Source: Acidobacteriota bacterium
GTDB taxonomy: Bacteria; Acidobacteriota; Terriglobia; Terriglobales; Acidobacteriaceae
Assembly (NCBI GenBank): GCA_003225005.1
Contig: QIAN01000253.1
Span: 1-40,295, forward strand
DNA: 40,295 bases
Direction: 5' to 3'
The notes below the pieces were generated by a model that was not told the DNA's origin, did no database searches, and was given only the letters and a program-made list of their open reading frames with translations. The translations under genes and the position numbers were made by a program. Of the stretch, positions 1 through 6,698 are shown piece after piece. The stretch's first letter is position 1; each line of letters opens with the position of its first letter.

Positions 1-545
1 CAAGAGAGACCAGACCGGATGGCGGGACAAAAAGGTATAAGGTGCTGATAGAGAAGCCTTTAAAGCTCTGGAACTATTCCTGGCGCCCGGCACAATTCCG
101 TGAGGGTGACACTCATTCTCATCATACCTGGGATTGTGCGCGAGTTAAGATTCGACTTTCGGTCAGTAATCGTGGACCAGAGATTCTTCTCAAAATCGCT
201 ATGTCTGGGGTATTGGGGCTGTGTCGGAAGAGACCAGAGGTAAGTCAGCAAAGGTAAAACACGGCGCCTTTGAACCAGGAACTCTCCTAACTGACAGCTT
301 GTCGGCATATTTGGTCAAAGTCGCTCAGGTGACAAGCGCTAAATTGGCAGCGGTCGCGCCAGGCTTCGCGCAACTGAGCGAGTTTGCGGGCGCGATAACC
401 GACCAACCCTGGAGGTAAAATGGCTTTTGGGGCTGGCGCCGGGGGTGTAAAACGATACCAGGCTGGCCAGCTGAATTCGGGATAAGGAGCACTCATGGCC
501 CCCCCAGCCTAAAATTGTCCAAGCACTCCTGGTCAAAACAAACCT
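1..545. other. Left-end region without confident genes
   Basis: No reading frame here has convincing codon structure or a recognisable family. The best candidate is a GTG-started 65-codon frame at 221-418, whose stop is followed directly by a good Shine-Dalgarno site (GGAGG at 411-415) and a 21-codon ORF at 420-485. A second Shine-Dalgarno (AAGGAG, about 484-489) precedes a five-codon ORF at 494-511. If the molecule is circular or circularly permuted, this region joins the non-coding right end and makes a gene-poor stretch of about 1 kb beside the terminase genes, where packaging or origin sites would be expected. That placement is inference. Confidence 0.5.
420..485 (+). CDS. Possible 21-residue leader peptide
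   Basis: A short ATG ORF sits four bases after a perfect GGAGG ribosome-binding site, right after the stop of a doubtful upstream frame (221-418). The peptide is Gly/Ala-rich with a Lys-Arg pair. Its stop is followed by another Shine-Dalgarno and a five-codon ORF (494-511) containing a seven-C run. Two well-formed ribosome sites on tiny ORFs suggest either translated leader peptides or chance. I recognise no family. Confidence 0.25.
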   Translation: MAFGAGAGGVKRYQAGQLNSG

Positions 546-559
546 GAACGAAAAAGCTC

Positions 560-588
560 TTGACATGTTTTCACAGTGATGCTACTTT
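560..588 (+). promoter_or_regulatory. Strong sigma70-type promoter with embedded palindromic operator (early promoter 1)
   Basis: A consensus -35 TTGACA (560-565) is followed after exactly 17 bp by a -10 TACTTT (583-588). The spacer holds the 9-bp sequence TCACAGTGA (571-579), which is the reverse complement of the TCACTGTGA in the promoter region before the ERF gene at 3684-3713. A repressor or activator bound here would cover the core promoter. Transcription would begin around 594-596, next to the ATG of a 15-codon ORF and just before the Gp88 gene. Confidence 0.7.
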
Positions 589-595
589 GGAAGCG

Positions 596-643
596 ATGAA
601 TAAACCTGAATTAATCGATGAGCTCGAACACAAGATCAAATAA
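596..643 (+). CDS. Possible 15-residue leader ORF, near-leaderless
   Basis: This ATG ORF begins almost at the predicted transcription start of the 560-588 promoter and ends two bases before the Gp88 start codon. The peptide is charged (several Glu and Lys). It may be a leaderless coupling ORF that brings ribosomes to the next gene, which has no clear Shine-Dalgarno of its own. It is too short for homology, and chance is quite possible. Confidence 0.3.
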   Translation: MNKPELIDELEHKIK

Positions 644-645
644 CT

Positions 646-1389
646 ATGACAACGGTTGCTGCAAAACTACCGCAATCACAAATGAATAACATTTTGCTCA
701 AATTCGGCCGCGGCAACGCGAAACTGGCCAAAGAGATCTATACTTTCAGCCTGCCCGCGGGCTGGACCTGTCCGGGCGCGCACGCGTGTCTGGCGCGCGC
801 CGATCGCTTTAGCGGCAAACTCACCGATGGTGCCGAGCAATCTTTCAGATGCTTTGCCGCCAGCGAGGAAGCCGCTTACCCTACCGTGCGACTGGCGCGC
901 TGGCATAACTTCGATTTGCTTACAGGACTCGACCGGCACTCGGCCAAAGAATTGTTGCTGGCCTCTTTACCTGCCCAAGCCAGCATTGTGCGGATTCATG
1001 TATCGGGAGATTTCTTCAGCGCAGCCTATTTTCTGGCCTGGTGCGATGTCGCCCGAGAGCGGTCCACGATAAAATTTTACGCCTACACTAAATCGATTCA
1101 TTTCTGGAAGCGCCAGGTTGACCAGATTCCGGCCAATCTGGTTTTGACGGCATCCGAAGGCGGCAAGTTTGACCCTGCGATCAATGGGTTTAAACGCGCC
1201 AAGGTGGTCTATAGTCAAGCAGAGGCGGCCGCTTTGGATCTGGAAATCGATCACGACGATCGCCACGCCTATGAGCAGGCCGATAACTTTGCGCTGTTGC
1301 TCCATGGTGGCCAAGCCAAAGGCAGTGTTGCGGCCAAAGCCCTTTCTGCTTTGCGTGCCGCCGGCCACCAAGGCTATTCCCGCAAGTAA
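646..1389 (+). CDS. Gp88-family phage protein
   Basis: The protein has 247 residues and matches the Gp88 family (named from mycobacteriophage gene product 88) by its N-terminal pattern. A 'LPAGWTCPGA' turn with Cys42 and Cys48 is followed by a charged segment and 'FRCFAASEEA' with Cys69, then 'RWHNFDLL'. The middle holds a 'IRIHVSGDFFSAAYF' stretch. The biochemical role of the family is unknown; the conserved cysteines suggest metal binding. The gene is first behind the strong 560-588 promoter and so is probably among the earliest and most expressed genes. The ATG at 646 is chosen because the conserved domain starts shortly after and the preceding tiny ORF ends at 643. The family call is recognition from memory; function is not inferred. 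Confidence 0.85.
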   Translation: MTTVAAKLPQSQMNNILLKFGRGNAKLAKEIYTFSLPAGWTCPGAHACLARADRFSGKLTDGAEQSFRCFAASEEAAYPTVRLARWHNFDLLTGLDRHSAKELLLASLPAQASIVRIHVSGDFFSAAYFLAWCDVARERSTIKFYAYTKSIHFWKRQVDQIPANLVLTASEGGKFDPAINGFKRAKVVYSQAEAAALDLEIDHDDRHAYEQADNFALLLHGGQAKGSVAAKALSALRAAGHQGYSRK

Positions 1390-1419
1390 TCTCCAGAGGG
1401 ACCAAAAGGAGAATTAAAA

Positions 1420-1632
1420 ATGTCCGGAACCTATTGTCGACTGGGCGGAGCGCTTTGGGCATCGAATCTGGAAGTTTTGCGCGCGGTCCACAAAAAACTT
1501 AAGCCGTTCACGCGCGCGCGGAGAGCGGCTCGGAAAAAGATTTATCGGCTTATTTTAAAAGAGCAGCAGGCCGCTAGAAAACTTTGCCAAGATTTCAGCC
1601 TATTAAAGGAAGTCACCGACAACGCGCTATGA
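1420..1632 (+). CDS. Small basic hypothetical protein
   Basis: This 70-residue protein starts with ATG eight bases after a good Shine-Dalgarno (AAGGAG, 1406-1411). It is rich in Arg and Lys with a long predicted helix in its second half (residues about 25-60, 'RRAARKKIYRLILKEQQAARK'-like pattern), so nucleic-acid binding is possible. Its TGA overlaps the next start codon (ATGA at 1629-1632), showing translational coupling. I do not recognise the family. Confidence 0.65.
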   Translation: MSGTYCRLGGALWASNLEVLRAVHKKLKPFTRARRAARKKIYRLILKEQQAARKLCQDFSLLKEVTDNAL

Positions 1633-1805
1633 GTAAAACACAGCTGGCTGCAGGCGATATCGTGGCTGATCCGGTTTTAGGACTCGGCCTGGTGATGCGC
1701 CCGGAGAGCGAAAACGCACTGCTGGTCGCTTTTCCAGGGCTGGATGAGCTGGTTATTTGCCAGGTTCCGGAATTGTCCTGGATCGCTACCCTGAAAGACT
1801 TCTAA
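1629..1805 (+). CDS. Small hypothetical protein (58 aa)
   Basis: The ATG at 1629 overlaps the previous stop (ATGA). A longer TTG-started version from 1584 is open, but coupling favours the ATG. The product is short, acidic and hydrophobic, with 'GDIVADPVLGLGLVM' near the start, reminiscent of small beta-barrel (SH3/CarD-like) folds. That resemblance is weak and no family is assigned. It is followed by TAA codons in all three frames at 1803-1817. Confidence 0.6.
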   Translation: MSKTQLAAGDIVADPVLGLGLVMRPESENALLVAFPGLDELVICQVPELSWIATLKDF

Positions 1806-1844
1806 CTAACTAATTAACCTGATCATAACTAAAAAACTATTTAA

Positions 1845-2171
1845 ATGAACAAACCATTCCTCAAAATCATCGACGGTAAACGTTATAATACCGCCACGGC
1901 GACCGAAGTCGCCCAGTGGTGCAATAATTATCCCACGAGCGACTTTAAATTCTGCTGGGAAATTCTCTATCGCACCTCAAAAGGTACCTGGTTCCTTGTC
2001 GGCCAGGGGGGCGCTCAGAGCAAGTACAGCCGAAGCTATGGAAACCACGGCAGCTGCGGTGGTCGCGATCTCATTGTGCTGAGCGAAACTGAGGCAAAAG
2101 CATGGCTGGAGGCGCATGAGCAGAACGAGGCGCTGGAGAGCTACTTTGCCGATCAGCTGGAGGACGCCTGA
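1845..2171 (+). CDS. Conserved phage protein, aromatic-rich, 108 aa
   Basis: The product begins with 'KIIDGKRYNTATATEVA' and continues with an aromatic/Trp-rich core and a Gly/Ser stretch ('GGAQSKYSRSYGNHG'). This pattern recurs in small uncharacterised proteins of phages and plasmids, where the 'G-K-R-Y-x-T-x-T-A' opening is typical. The C-terminus is acidic. No function is known. There is no Shine-Dalgarno; the start lies in an A/T-rich leader after the three-frame stop cluster. The next gene follows two bases after its TGA. Confidence 0.75.
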   Translation: MNKPFLKIIDGKRYNTATATEVAQWCNNYPTSDFKFCWEILYRTSKGTWFLVGQGGAQSKYSRSYGNHGSCGGRDLIVLSETEAKAWLEAHEQNEALESYFADQLEDA

Positions 2172-2173
2172 AA

Positions 2174-2374
2174 ATGAACACTTACTTTGTGGAAATCCAG
2201 AGGCCGAACGGCGAGTACTTCGCCTTCCTGGTGCCAAGCTCCGGCTGGCTGGACGTGGAAAAAGAGGCGGCCGCGGCCTGTGCTAAACGGGGTGCGCGCC
2301 TGGTCCAGATATTTGATTTTGACCTCTGGGCCATCTGTCATCTGCACCCGCAGGAAGATCCTTTTAACCATTGA
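2174..2374 (+). CDS. Small hypothetical protein (66 aa)
   Basis: The ATG comes two bases after the previous stop, indicating a coupled operon. The protein has a beta-rich start with aromatic residues and an Ala/Lys helix in the middle. No signal or membrane segment is visible, and I recognise no family. Tight packing between coding genes and a normal amino-acid composition support it as real. Confidence 0.6.
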   Translation: MNTYFVEIQRPNGEYFAFLVPSSGWLDVEKEAAAACAKRGARLVQIFDFDLWAICHLHPQEDPFNH

Positions 2375-2380
2375 AACATT

Positions 2381-2554
2381 ATGGCGCTGAAAAAAACTTA
2401 CTACATTAAGTCGGCCGGTAAATGGCTGAAAGTCTGCAAAGCTCAAGAAGTCCGCGGAGGGTTCCTCGATTATGTTTTAGCCAACGGCGCCCGTGGCTTA
2501 ATGCCAGCCAGGTATTGGCTGGCGATCACTAAAAACCAAAACCCCTTTAACTAA
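2381..2554 (+). CDS. Small basic hypothetical protein (57 aa)
   Basis: The ORF starts with ATG six bases after the stop of the 66-aa gene and ends in a cluster of TAA codons covering all three frames (2548-2558). The product is basic and aromatic (three Tyr, two Trp), with a repeated-looking 'KKTYYIKSAGKWLKV' opening. No family is recognised. It fills the only gap in an otherwise continuous operon, which supports it. Confidence 0.55.
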   Translation: MALKKTYYIKSAGKWLKVCKAQEVRGGFLDYVLANGARGLMPARYWLAITKNQNPFN

Positions 2555-2569
2555 TTAACGCTCACCTTT

Positions 2570-2800
2570 ATGGAACAGTTCAACAACCTGATTAATCAAC
2601 TAAATGGTCGCGTGGCTGAATGTCAGCAGCATCAGGAAAACGCCTTTGTCCGCGGTTATCTGCAAGCCATTGAGCATGCGCTTGAATTAGCAAAGATTCA
2701 TCAGCGTTCCCTCGCCTTTGAATTAAGAATGCAAGCGCTGGTCCAGCCACAGCCCGAGTGCTTAGCCGCAGAGGTGGCCAGTGTGCGCGTCCAGTCATGA
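2570..2800 (+). CDS. Small helical hypothetical protein (76 aa)
   Basis: It is predicted almost wholly alpha-helical, with Gln/Glu/His-rich heptad-like spacing, so it may be a coiled coil. It lacks a Shine-Dalgarno and follows the second three-frame stop cluster. Its TGA overlaps the next start (ATGA at 2797-2800). No homologue is recognised. Confidence 0.6.
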   Translation: MEQFNNLINQLNGRVAECQQHQENAFVRGYLQAIEHALELAKIHQRSLAFELRMQALVQPQPECLAAEVASVRVQS

Positions 2801-3003
2801 AATTAAACCTGGACATCGACAAGGCCAATCTGGACCTGAATGCTTCGGTGAGTGTACTCAAAGATATTGTCAGCAAGATTGCCGCCAACCCGGCCGAGAA
2901 TGTCCGGCAGGAAGATCTCAAGGTGGCTATTGTCATGATGACCACCGCGCTCATGGCCCTGCATCAACTGGCCAATCAAAATCTCCAGGTAGGCAAGAAC
3001 TAA
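2797..3003 (+). CDS. Small helical hypothetical protein (68 aa)
   Basis: It is translationally coupled to the previous gene by ATGA. The protein is mainly helical, with a Met/Ala-rich hydrophobic stretch near residues 46-60 ('VAIVMMTTALMALHQLA'), which is more likely a buried or amphipathic helix than a membrane span because Gln and Asn follow at once. It ends with TAA immediately before the next ATG at 3004. The function is unknown. Confidence 0.6.
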   Translation: MKLNLDIDKANLDLNASVSVLKDIVSKIAANPAENVRQEDLKVAIVMMTTALMALHQLANQNLQVGKN

Positions 3004-3210
3004 ATGAGGAAGCTGCTATTGATCGCCGAGCTCCTCTTGAGCGCAGCTGGTTGCGCAGAGCCTGATGTGCCGATGCGTGCTTATAGCCTGACTCCCAGTG
3101 CCGATGAGCTGGCCGCACCCTCGCTGACAGAGCGTCTTGATGAGCTAAGCGACCAGCTCGAGGAGCTGGCCCGCAAACAACGATTAGAAGAATTGTGGGA
3201 TGAAGACTAA
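3004..3210 (+). CDS. Small lipoprotein
   Basis: The N-terminus is a short type-II signal peptide: Met-Arg-Lys, a hydrophobic stretch and a lipobox ending 'SAAGC' with Cys17 as the acylation site. The mature part is about 50 residues, acidic and helical, with repeated 'LxELxxxLEEL' spacing that fits a coiled coil. Small phage lipoproteins act as outer-membrane spanins or superinfection-exclusion proteins. This one lies in the early operon, away from the endolysin, so exclusion is as likely as lysis. The start codon is adjacent to the previous stop, so it is co-translated. Confidence 0.65.
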   Translation: MRKLLLIAELLLSAAGCAEPDVPMRAYSLTPSADELAAPSLTERLDELSDQLEELARKQRLEELWDED

Positions 3211-3236
3211 CACCAACCCAAATCAGTCAACCCGCT

Positions 3237-3413
3237 ATGAGTTACGACCATTGGAAAACTACTGAACCCGAACCCTCTGCGGAGGAGTTGATCTCCAAGT
3301 TTTACTGTCCGGATTGCTGGACGATCTGCTGGACGACCAGCCCGCCTCAACCAGAAGTGGTCTATTGCGAAAAGTGCGCTCGCGTTTTTTGCGTAACCGA
3401 ACCCTCTTGCTAG
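3237..3413 (+). CDS. Zinc-ribbon microprotein (58 aa)
   Basis: This ATG ORF encodes two close Cys pairs: 'CPDC' near residues 24-27 (with a further Cys31) and 'CEKC' near 44-47 (plus Cys52), the arrangement of a small zinc ribbon. The N-terminus is acidic and helical. It lies between the lipoprotein gene and a second zinc-ribbon gene in the same direction. Such proteins often contact nucleic acids or polymerases, but no specific family is recognised. Confidence 0.6.
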   Translation: MSYDHWKTTEPEPSAEELISKFYCPDCWTICWTTSPPQPEVVYCEKCARVFCVTEPSC

Positions 3414-3425
3414 CAAAGCTCGCTC

Positions 3426-3638
3426 ATGAACTTGACTTATTTTGCTGCCAATTCGGAACTTTTTATGGGTCCAACCGGCTGGATTTGCCCAAAATGCGGA
3501 AAAGTCTGGGCTCCGCACATAGCGGAATGTTCAGCGTGTAACAGCGCGGTTACCAGTATTGGCTCTTCTTCTTCGCCGTCACCCTTTGAGCAAACCCTGG
3601 AACATCTGGCCAATCATCCACCCTTCGGTCAGAAATAA
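3426..3638 (+). CDS. Zinc-ribbon protein (70 aa)
   Basis: A canonical zinc ribbon is visible: 'CPKCGKVW' then 'CSAC' about 14 residues later (Cys21, 24, 35, 38), followed by a Ser/Pro-rich linker and a short helical tail. It is adjacent to another zinc-ribbon gene but dissimilar outside the Cys pairs. It is the last gene before the second promoter (3684-3713) and so probably ends the first early operon. Its role is unknown; a transcription- or replication-associated adaptor is a reasonable guess. Confidence 0.65.
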   Translation: MNLTYFAANSELFMGPTGWICPKCGKVWAPHIAECSACNSAVTSIGSSSSPSPFEQTLEHLANHPPFGQK

Positions 3639-3683
3639 ATTAGCAAAAGGGCCCCTTTATTCTTGAAAAAAGTCCACAAAGAA

Positions 3684-3713
3684 TTGATATCACTGTGATA
3701 TTTGAAGTGTAAA
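3684..3713 (+). promoter_or_regulatory. Early promoter 2 with operator palindrome
   Basis: A -35-like TTGATA (3684-3689) and -10-like TGTAAA (3708-3713) are 18 bp apart. Overlapping the start of the spacer is the perfect palindrome TATCACTGTGATA (3688-3700). Its core TCACTGTGA is the reverse complement of the core in the 560-588 promoter. The ERF gene starts eight bases downstream of the -10. The palindrome is the stronger evidence; the -10 is only a 4/6 match. Confidence 0.6.
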
Positions 3714-3721
3714 AAATAAAT

Positions 3722-4456
3722 ATGAACGCATGCATTGAATTCAGCCCCCAGCGTGGTGAACTCCTGAAGGCCCTTTTTGCCGTTCAGGGAGAAATCGAGC
3801 CGGTTAAAAAAACCAGTTCGAACGATTTTCACAAAAGCAAATACGCCGATCTCTCGACTGTGTTCGACGCGGCATTGCCAGCCTTGCGCAAACATGAAAT
3901 ACTCCTGATTCAAGGTGCAAACATTGAACAGGCTGCAGTCTCGATTGAGACGTTACTCCTGCATTTACCGAGTGGTGAATGGGTACGAAACCTTCTTAGC
4001 CTTGTGCCAGCGCAACTCGCCCCACAGCCAGTTGGCGGAGCGATTACGTACGGGCGTCGTTACAGCATTCAATCTTTACTTGCCATCGCTCCAGAGGACG
4101 ACGACGGCAACGTTGCTTCAGGAATTGTATCCACAACCAAAAAAGACCTAAACAAGCTCCCTCCAGCCTGGAAACCCTTCGAGAAAGTTAAAGCTGCAGT
4201 CAAAGCAGCGGCTGTGGAGTCTGAACCGACCGAACCTCCTGAAAATGGTATGTTAGAGGGAGTCCTGGAGAACGTCACCCAGACTACCGACGATTCGGGC
4301 ACGGTCTGGACCAGCGGTTATCTTGAGGGCAAACGCTTGTATACGCGCAACGCTGAACTGGGTAAGGAGATGTTGCGGCATAATGATTGCGATTGCGAGA
4401 TCAGCGCTAAACACGGCAAAAAGCCCAACTATTTTGAACTTCTTTCAATCAGATGA
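3722..4456 (+). CDS. erf: ERF-family single-strand annealing protein
   Basis: ERF-type recombinases (P22 Erf family) anneal complementary single strands at double-strand breaks and at phage ends and form rings on DNA. The family core spans residues 10-135: 'DFHKSKYADL' near 35-44, 'GGAITYGRRYSIQSLL' near 105-120 and an acidic 'APEDDDGN' at 123-130, the expected order and spacing. The C-terminal 100 residues are a Pro/Glu-rich linker and a variable domain, normal for the family. It heads the recombination block, directly behind promoter 2, and is followed by a coupled gene (ATGA at 4453) and, further on, two nucleases with which it would work. The ATG at 3722 is the only sensible start. Confidence 0.92.
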   Translation: MNACIEFSPQRGELLKALFAVQGEIEPVKKTSSNDFHKSKYADLSTVFDAALPALRKHEILLIQGANIEQAAVSIETLLLHLPSGEWVRNLLSLVPAQLAPQPVGGAITYGRRYSIQSLLAIAPEDDDGNVASGIVSTTKKDLNKLPPAWKPFEKVKAAVKAAAVESEPTEPPENGMLEGVLENVTQTTDDSGTVWTSGYLEGKRLYTRNAELGKEMLRHNDCDCEISAKHGKKPNYFELLSIR

Positions 4457-4701
4457 TTCCAGAAGGCCCGCGATTTGAGTATGAGCCGGCACCCTTATCC
4501 GGCCAACCCACCATCAGCACGCCAGCGCACGCTTGGGCTCTGCTGCCTTTTGTCAGCAATGCAGGCAGCAGCCCAAACCAGCTGCTGTTTGCCAAAAATA
4601 CCTTAGACACAATTTTCCCGATCGGCAGCCACCAGTTGGCTTGCCTCAAAACCCTCAACCAAGAGCAAATTGCACAATTGGCTCGACTGATCACGCGATG
4701 A
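4453..4701 (+). CDS. Small hypothetical protein (82 aa)
   Basis: It is translationally coupled to the ERF gene (ATGA) and to the next gene (ATGA at 4698). The composition is Pro/Ala/Leu-rich with no charged clusters, metal motif or membrane segment. It sits inside the recombination operon, which suggests but does not prove a DNA-metabolism role. I recognise no family. Confidence 0.6.
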   Translation: MIPEGPRFEYEPAPLSGQPTISTPAHAWALLPFVSNAGSSPNQLLFAKNTLDTIFPIGSHQLACLKTLNQEQIAQLARLITR

Positions 4702-5054
4702 AAAAGCACAAGCAATTGCAACTTTACCAAGGCGACATCGGCTTGCTCGAAGTGACTAAGTTGCCCCAGGGCGCTCGCTTGGTCGAGACTGGCCGGACCG
4801 TGCTGGCTTACGGTGAATCGAGCGGTCACCATCATGTGCTGCACGGGTCCGGGGTGAGCAGATACGAACTCGCCAAAGGGGCCGAGCTGGTCAGCTACGT
4901 CGAGATTGCCCAGGCACTTAATGATTCGGGCGCCTTGGCACTGCTTGAACATCCCGAACACACTACGGTCCAACCCCCTGGGGGTCGCATCTACAAGGTG
5001 TTGCGCCAGTATGAGTACCGACCGAGCGCTCTTCCGCGAAGAGTTGCTGACTAG
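4698..5054 (+). CDS. Conserved His-rich protein paired with the DUF6745-like gene
   Basis: This 118-residue beta-rich protein contains a His cluster 'SSGHHHVLHG' (His44-46, His49) followed by Val/Glu strands. It resembles small cupin-like or SH3-like proteins that I recall lying directly upstream of DUF6745 genes in bacteria and phages. The same order holds here, with the partner starting 17 bases downstream. The histidines could bind a metal. The start is the coupled ATG at 4698; an alternative upstream frame start at 4533 would overlap the previous gene completely and is rejected. Confidence 0.7.
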   Translation: MKKHKQLQLYQGDIGLLEVTKLPQGARLVETGRTVLAYGESSGHHHVLHGSGVSRYELAKGAELVSYVEIAQALNDSGALALLEHPEHTTVQPPGGRIYKVLRQYEYRPSALPRRVAD

Positions 5055-5071
5055 GGGCGCGCACTGGCTCC

Positions 5072-6043
5072 ATGACATTGTCTAAAGAACAGGAAGCAGT
5101 TTTTGCGACCTACATTGAGCGCTGGATCAAAATCGCGCTCAATACAGACGAAATTGACGTTAAAGAGTCCATTGCCGCTATTAAAGCCGATTATGCGATA
5201 TGCGGTTATCCTGAACCGAAAAGGTTCTCGGTATTTAAGAGTCCGAAATCGGCGGCATTTGCTGCGGCAATTTTCAAGGAAGCCTATGCACAGCAATCCC
5301 TCAAGTGGGACCGCTACCTGGGTGGGCAGGCTGAGATTATCACTCAAGAAGAGCTTGATCCTTACCTTGAAGCCAACTTAACGCCCCAACTGCGTAAATC
5401 AGCCGCGGGCTGCGTCAACGAGATGGCCTTTGGCTGTCACGAATCGAGCTGGTTAGTGATGTACGATTTTCTCTTAAACGAACTGGGCACCCAGGAATGC
5501 GCTAAACTGGTGCCGCTGATCGATCTGGCGAAAGTTTGCGGCTGGTGGGCGCCCTACAGTGAAGCCTGTATTATCCAGGATCGACCCTCCCAGATCCATC
5601 AGGACGCTCGGCTCAGGTTGCATAACGATGCGGGTCCGGCAATTGCCTATCGGGATGGCTGGAAGATCTATTGTATACACGGTGTCCGGGTTCAGGACTG
5701 GATGATTGAACATCCCGAGCGCATGACGCCAGCCCTGATTGATGCTGAACGCAATGTCGAGGTGCGTCGGGTCATGATCGAGAAGTTCGGTAAAGAACGT
5801 TATATCCGGGAAGGCGGCGCGGTGCTGATGCATGAAGACGATTTCGGTAAACTTTGGAATAAAGTGCAACCTGGAGACGAAGACCTTAGAGTGGTGGAGG
5901 TCATCAATGGGACTCCGGAGAATGATGGCAGTTTTAGAACTTATTTTTTACGCGTTGCACCGACAATTACAACCGCCCGAGCTGCTGTAGCCTCCACTTA
6001 CAAACTCAGTGCAAAGCAATATCATCCAGATTTACGCACCTGA
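5072..6043 (+). CDS. DUF6745-like protein
   Basis: The 323-residue protein carries the hallmark C-terminal half of this family: 'HNDAGPAIAYRDGW' leading into 'HGVRVQDWMIEHPE' and then 'ERNVEVRRVMIEKFG', at roughly residues 185-250. The N-terminal half is helical with several Trp residues. The family is found in bacteria, often as repeats in large proteins, and has no proven function. An association with leucine-rich-repeat-like scaffolds and 'HGV' turns is known. It is paired with the His-rich gene upstream and precedes two nuclease genes. The family call is from memory of the motif; no function is inferred. Confidence 0.75.
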   Translation: MTLSKEQEAVFATYIERWIKIALNTDEIDVKESIAAIKADYAICGYPEPKRFSVFKSPKSAAFAAAIFKEAYAQQSLKWDRYLGGQAEIITQEELDPYLEANLTPQLRKSAAGCVNEMAFGCHESSWLVMYDFLLNELGTQECAKLVPLIDLAKVCGWWAPYSEACIIQDRPSQIHQDARLRLHNDAGPAIAYRDGWKIYCIHGVRVQDWMIEHPERMTPALIDAERNVEVRRVMIEKFGKERYIREGGAVLMHEDDFGKLWNKVQPGDEDLRVVEVINGTPENDGSFRTYFLRVAPTITTARAAVASTYKLSAKQYHPDLRT

Positions 6044-6046
6044 CCT

Positions 6047-6697
6047 ATGGAGATTGCAGCTGATCCAAAATTGGCGCTTCCGGAACATTTTCCTTCCCTT
6101 TCGGTATGTCTGGAACAATGCATTCACTTCGAACGCCAACCCGTTAGTGGTCCGGCCGCGCAGAGAGGAACTCGCATTCATCATTACATCTTCGGGGTTT
6201 TAACCGGGATTTTCCCCTTTGCCGAGGTGCCCCGGTCATATCGCAAAGCGGTAATTCGTGCGGCAAATTGCGCCCAGGAGATTGGCGGCGAACTATTGTT
6301 AGCTGAAGAAGAAATTCCTGCGCAGCTTGGCGAAACCATTATTAGCTGCATGCCGGATTTTGTGCTGGAATCAGCTGAGGGGATTACCGCCATTAATTGG
6401 AAAACCGGCCACGAACGCGATTATCGAATCGCCCAACGCTTCTATACCGTGGCGCTTTGCCAACGCTACCAGGTTGCGGAGATCGCCATCGTGGAATGTT
6501 ATGTGGACCTGAACTATGCGAAATCTTATCGACTCAAATTTGATCGCAGCCTGGAATGTGCCCAACAGCTATTACACAGATTTGAGTCGCGTAACGCCGA
6601 ACTAGCTCAAAACTGTGAATATTGCCGGTGGTGCGCGCTAGGGCCCACGGGTAATCGTTCATGCGCGGTTGGCTGCGCTGAGTTGGCCATGACCTGA
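6047..6697 (+). CDS. RecB/Cas4-like PD-(D/E)XK nuclease-fold protein
   Basis: The order of motifs fits the RecB/AddB/Cas4 nuclease group: 'GTRIHHYI' (residues 41-48), 'PDFV' with Asp104, 'INWKTG' with Lys119, then 'QRFYTVAL' (130-137). Cys21 and Cys25 near the N-terminus with Cys190, 193, 196, 206 and 210 near the C-terminus resemble the four-cysteine iron-sulfur staple of AddB and Cas4. The residue normally acidic in the (D/E)-x-K motif is Asn117 here (codon AAT), so activity is uncertain. It would be expected to resect ends for the ERF protein encoded upstream. It starts four bases after the DUF6745-like gene and is followed closely by a second nuclease. Confidence 0.8.
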   Translation: MEIAADPKLALPEHFPSLSVCLEQCIHFERQPVSGPAAQRGTRIHHYIFGVLTGIFPFAEVPRSYRKAVIRAANCAQEIGGELLLAEEEIPAQLGETIISCMPDFVLESAEGITAINWKTGHERDYRIAQRFYTVALCQRYQVAEIAIVECYVDLNYAKSYRLKFDRSLECAQQLLHRFESRNAELAQNCEYCRWCALGPTGNRSCAVGCAELAMT

Positions 6698-6698
6698 C

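Noticed and set aside
42-257. 71-codon plus-strand frame at the left end
   Set aside because: No ribosome site, composition not protein-like, and no tie to a promoter or neighbour.
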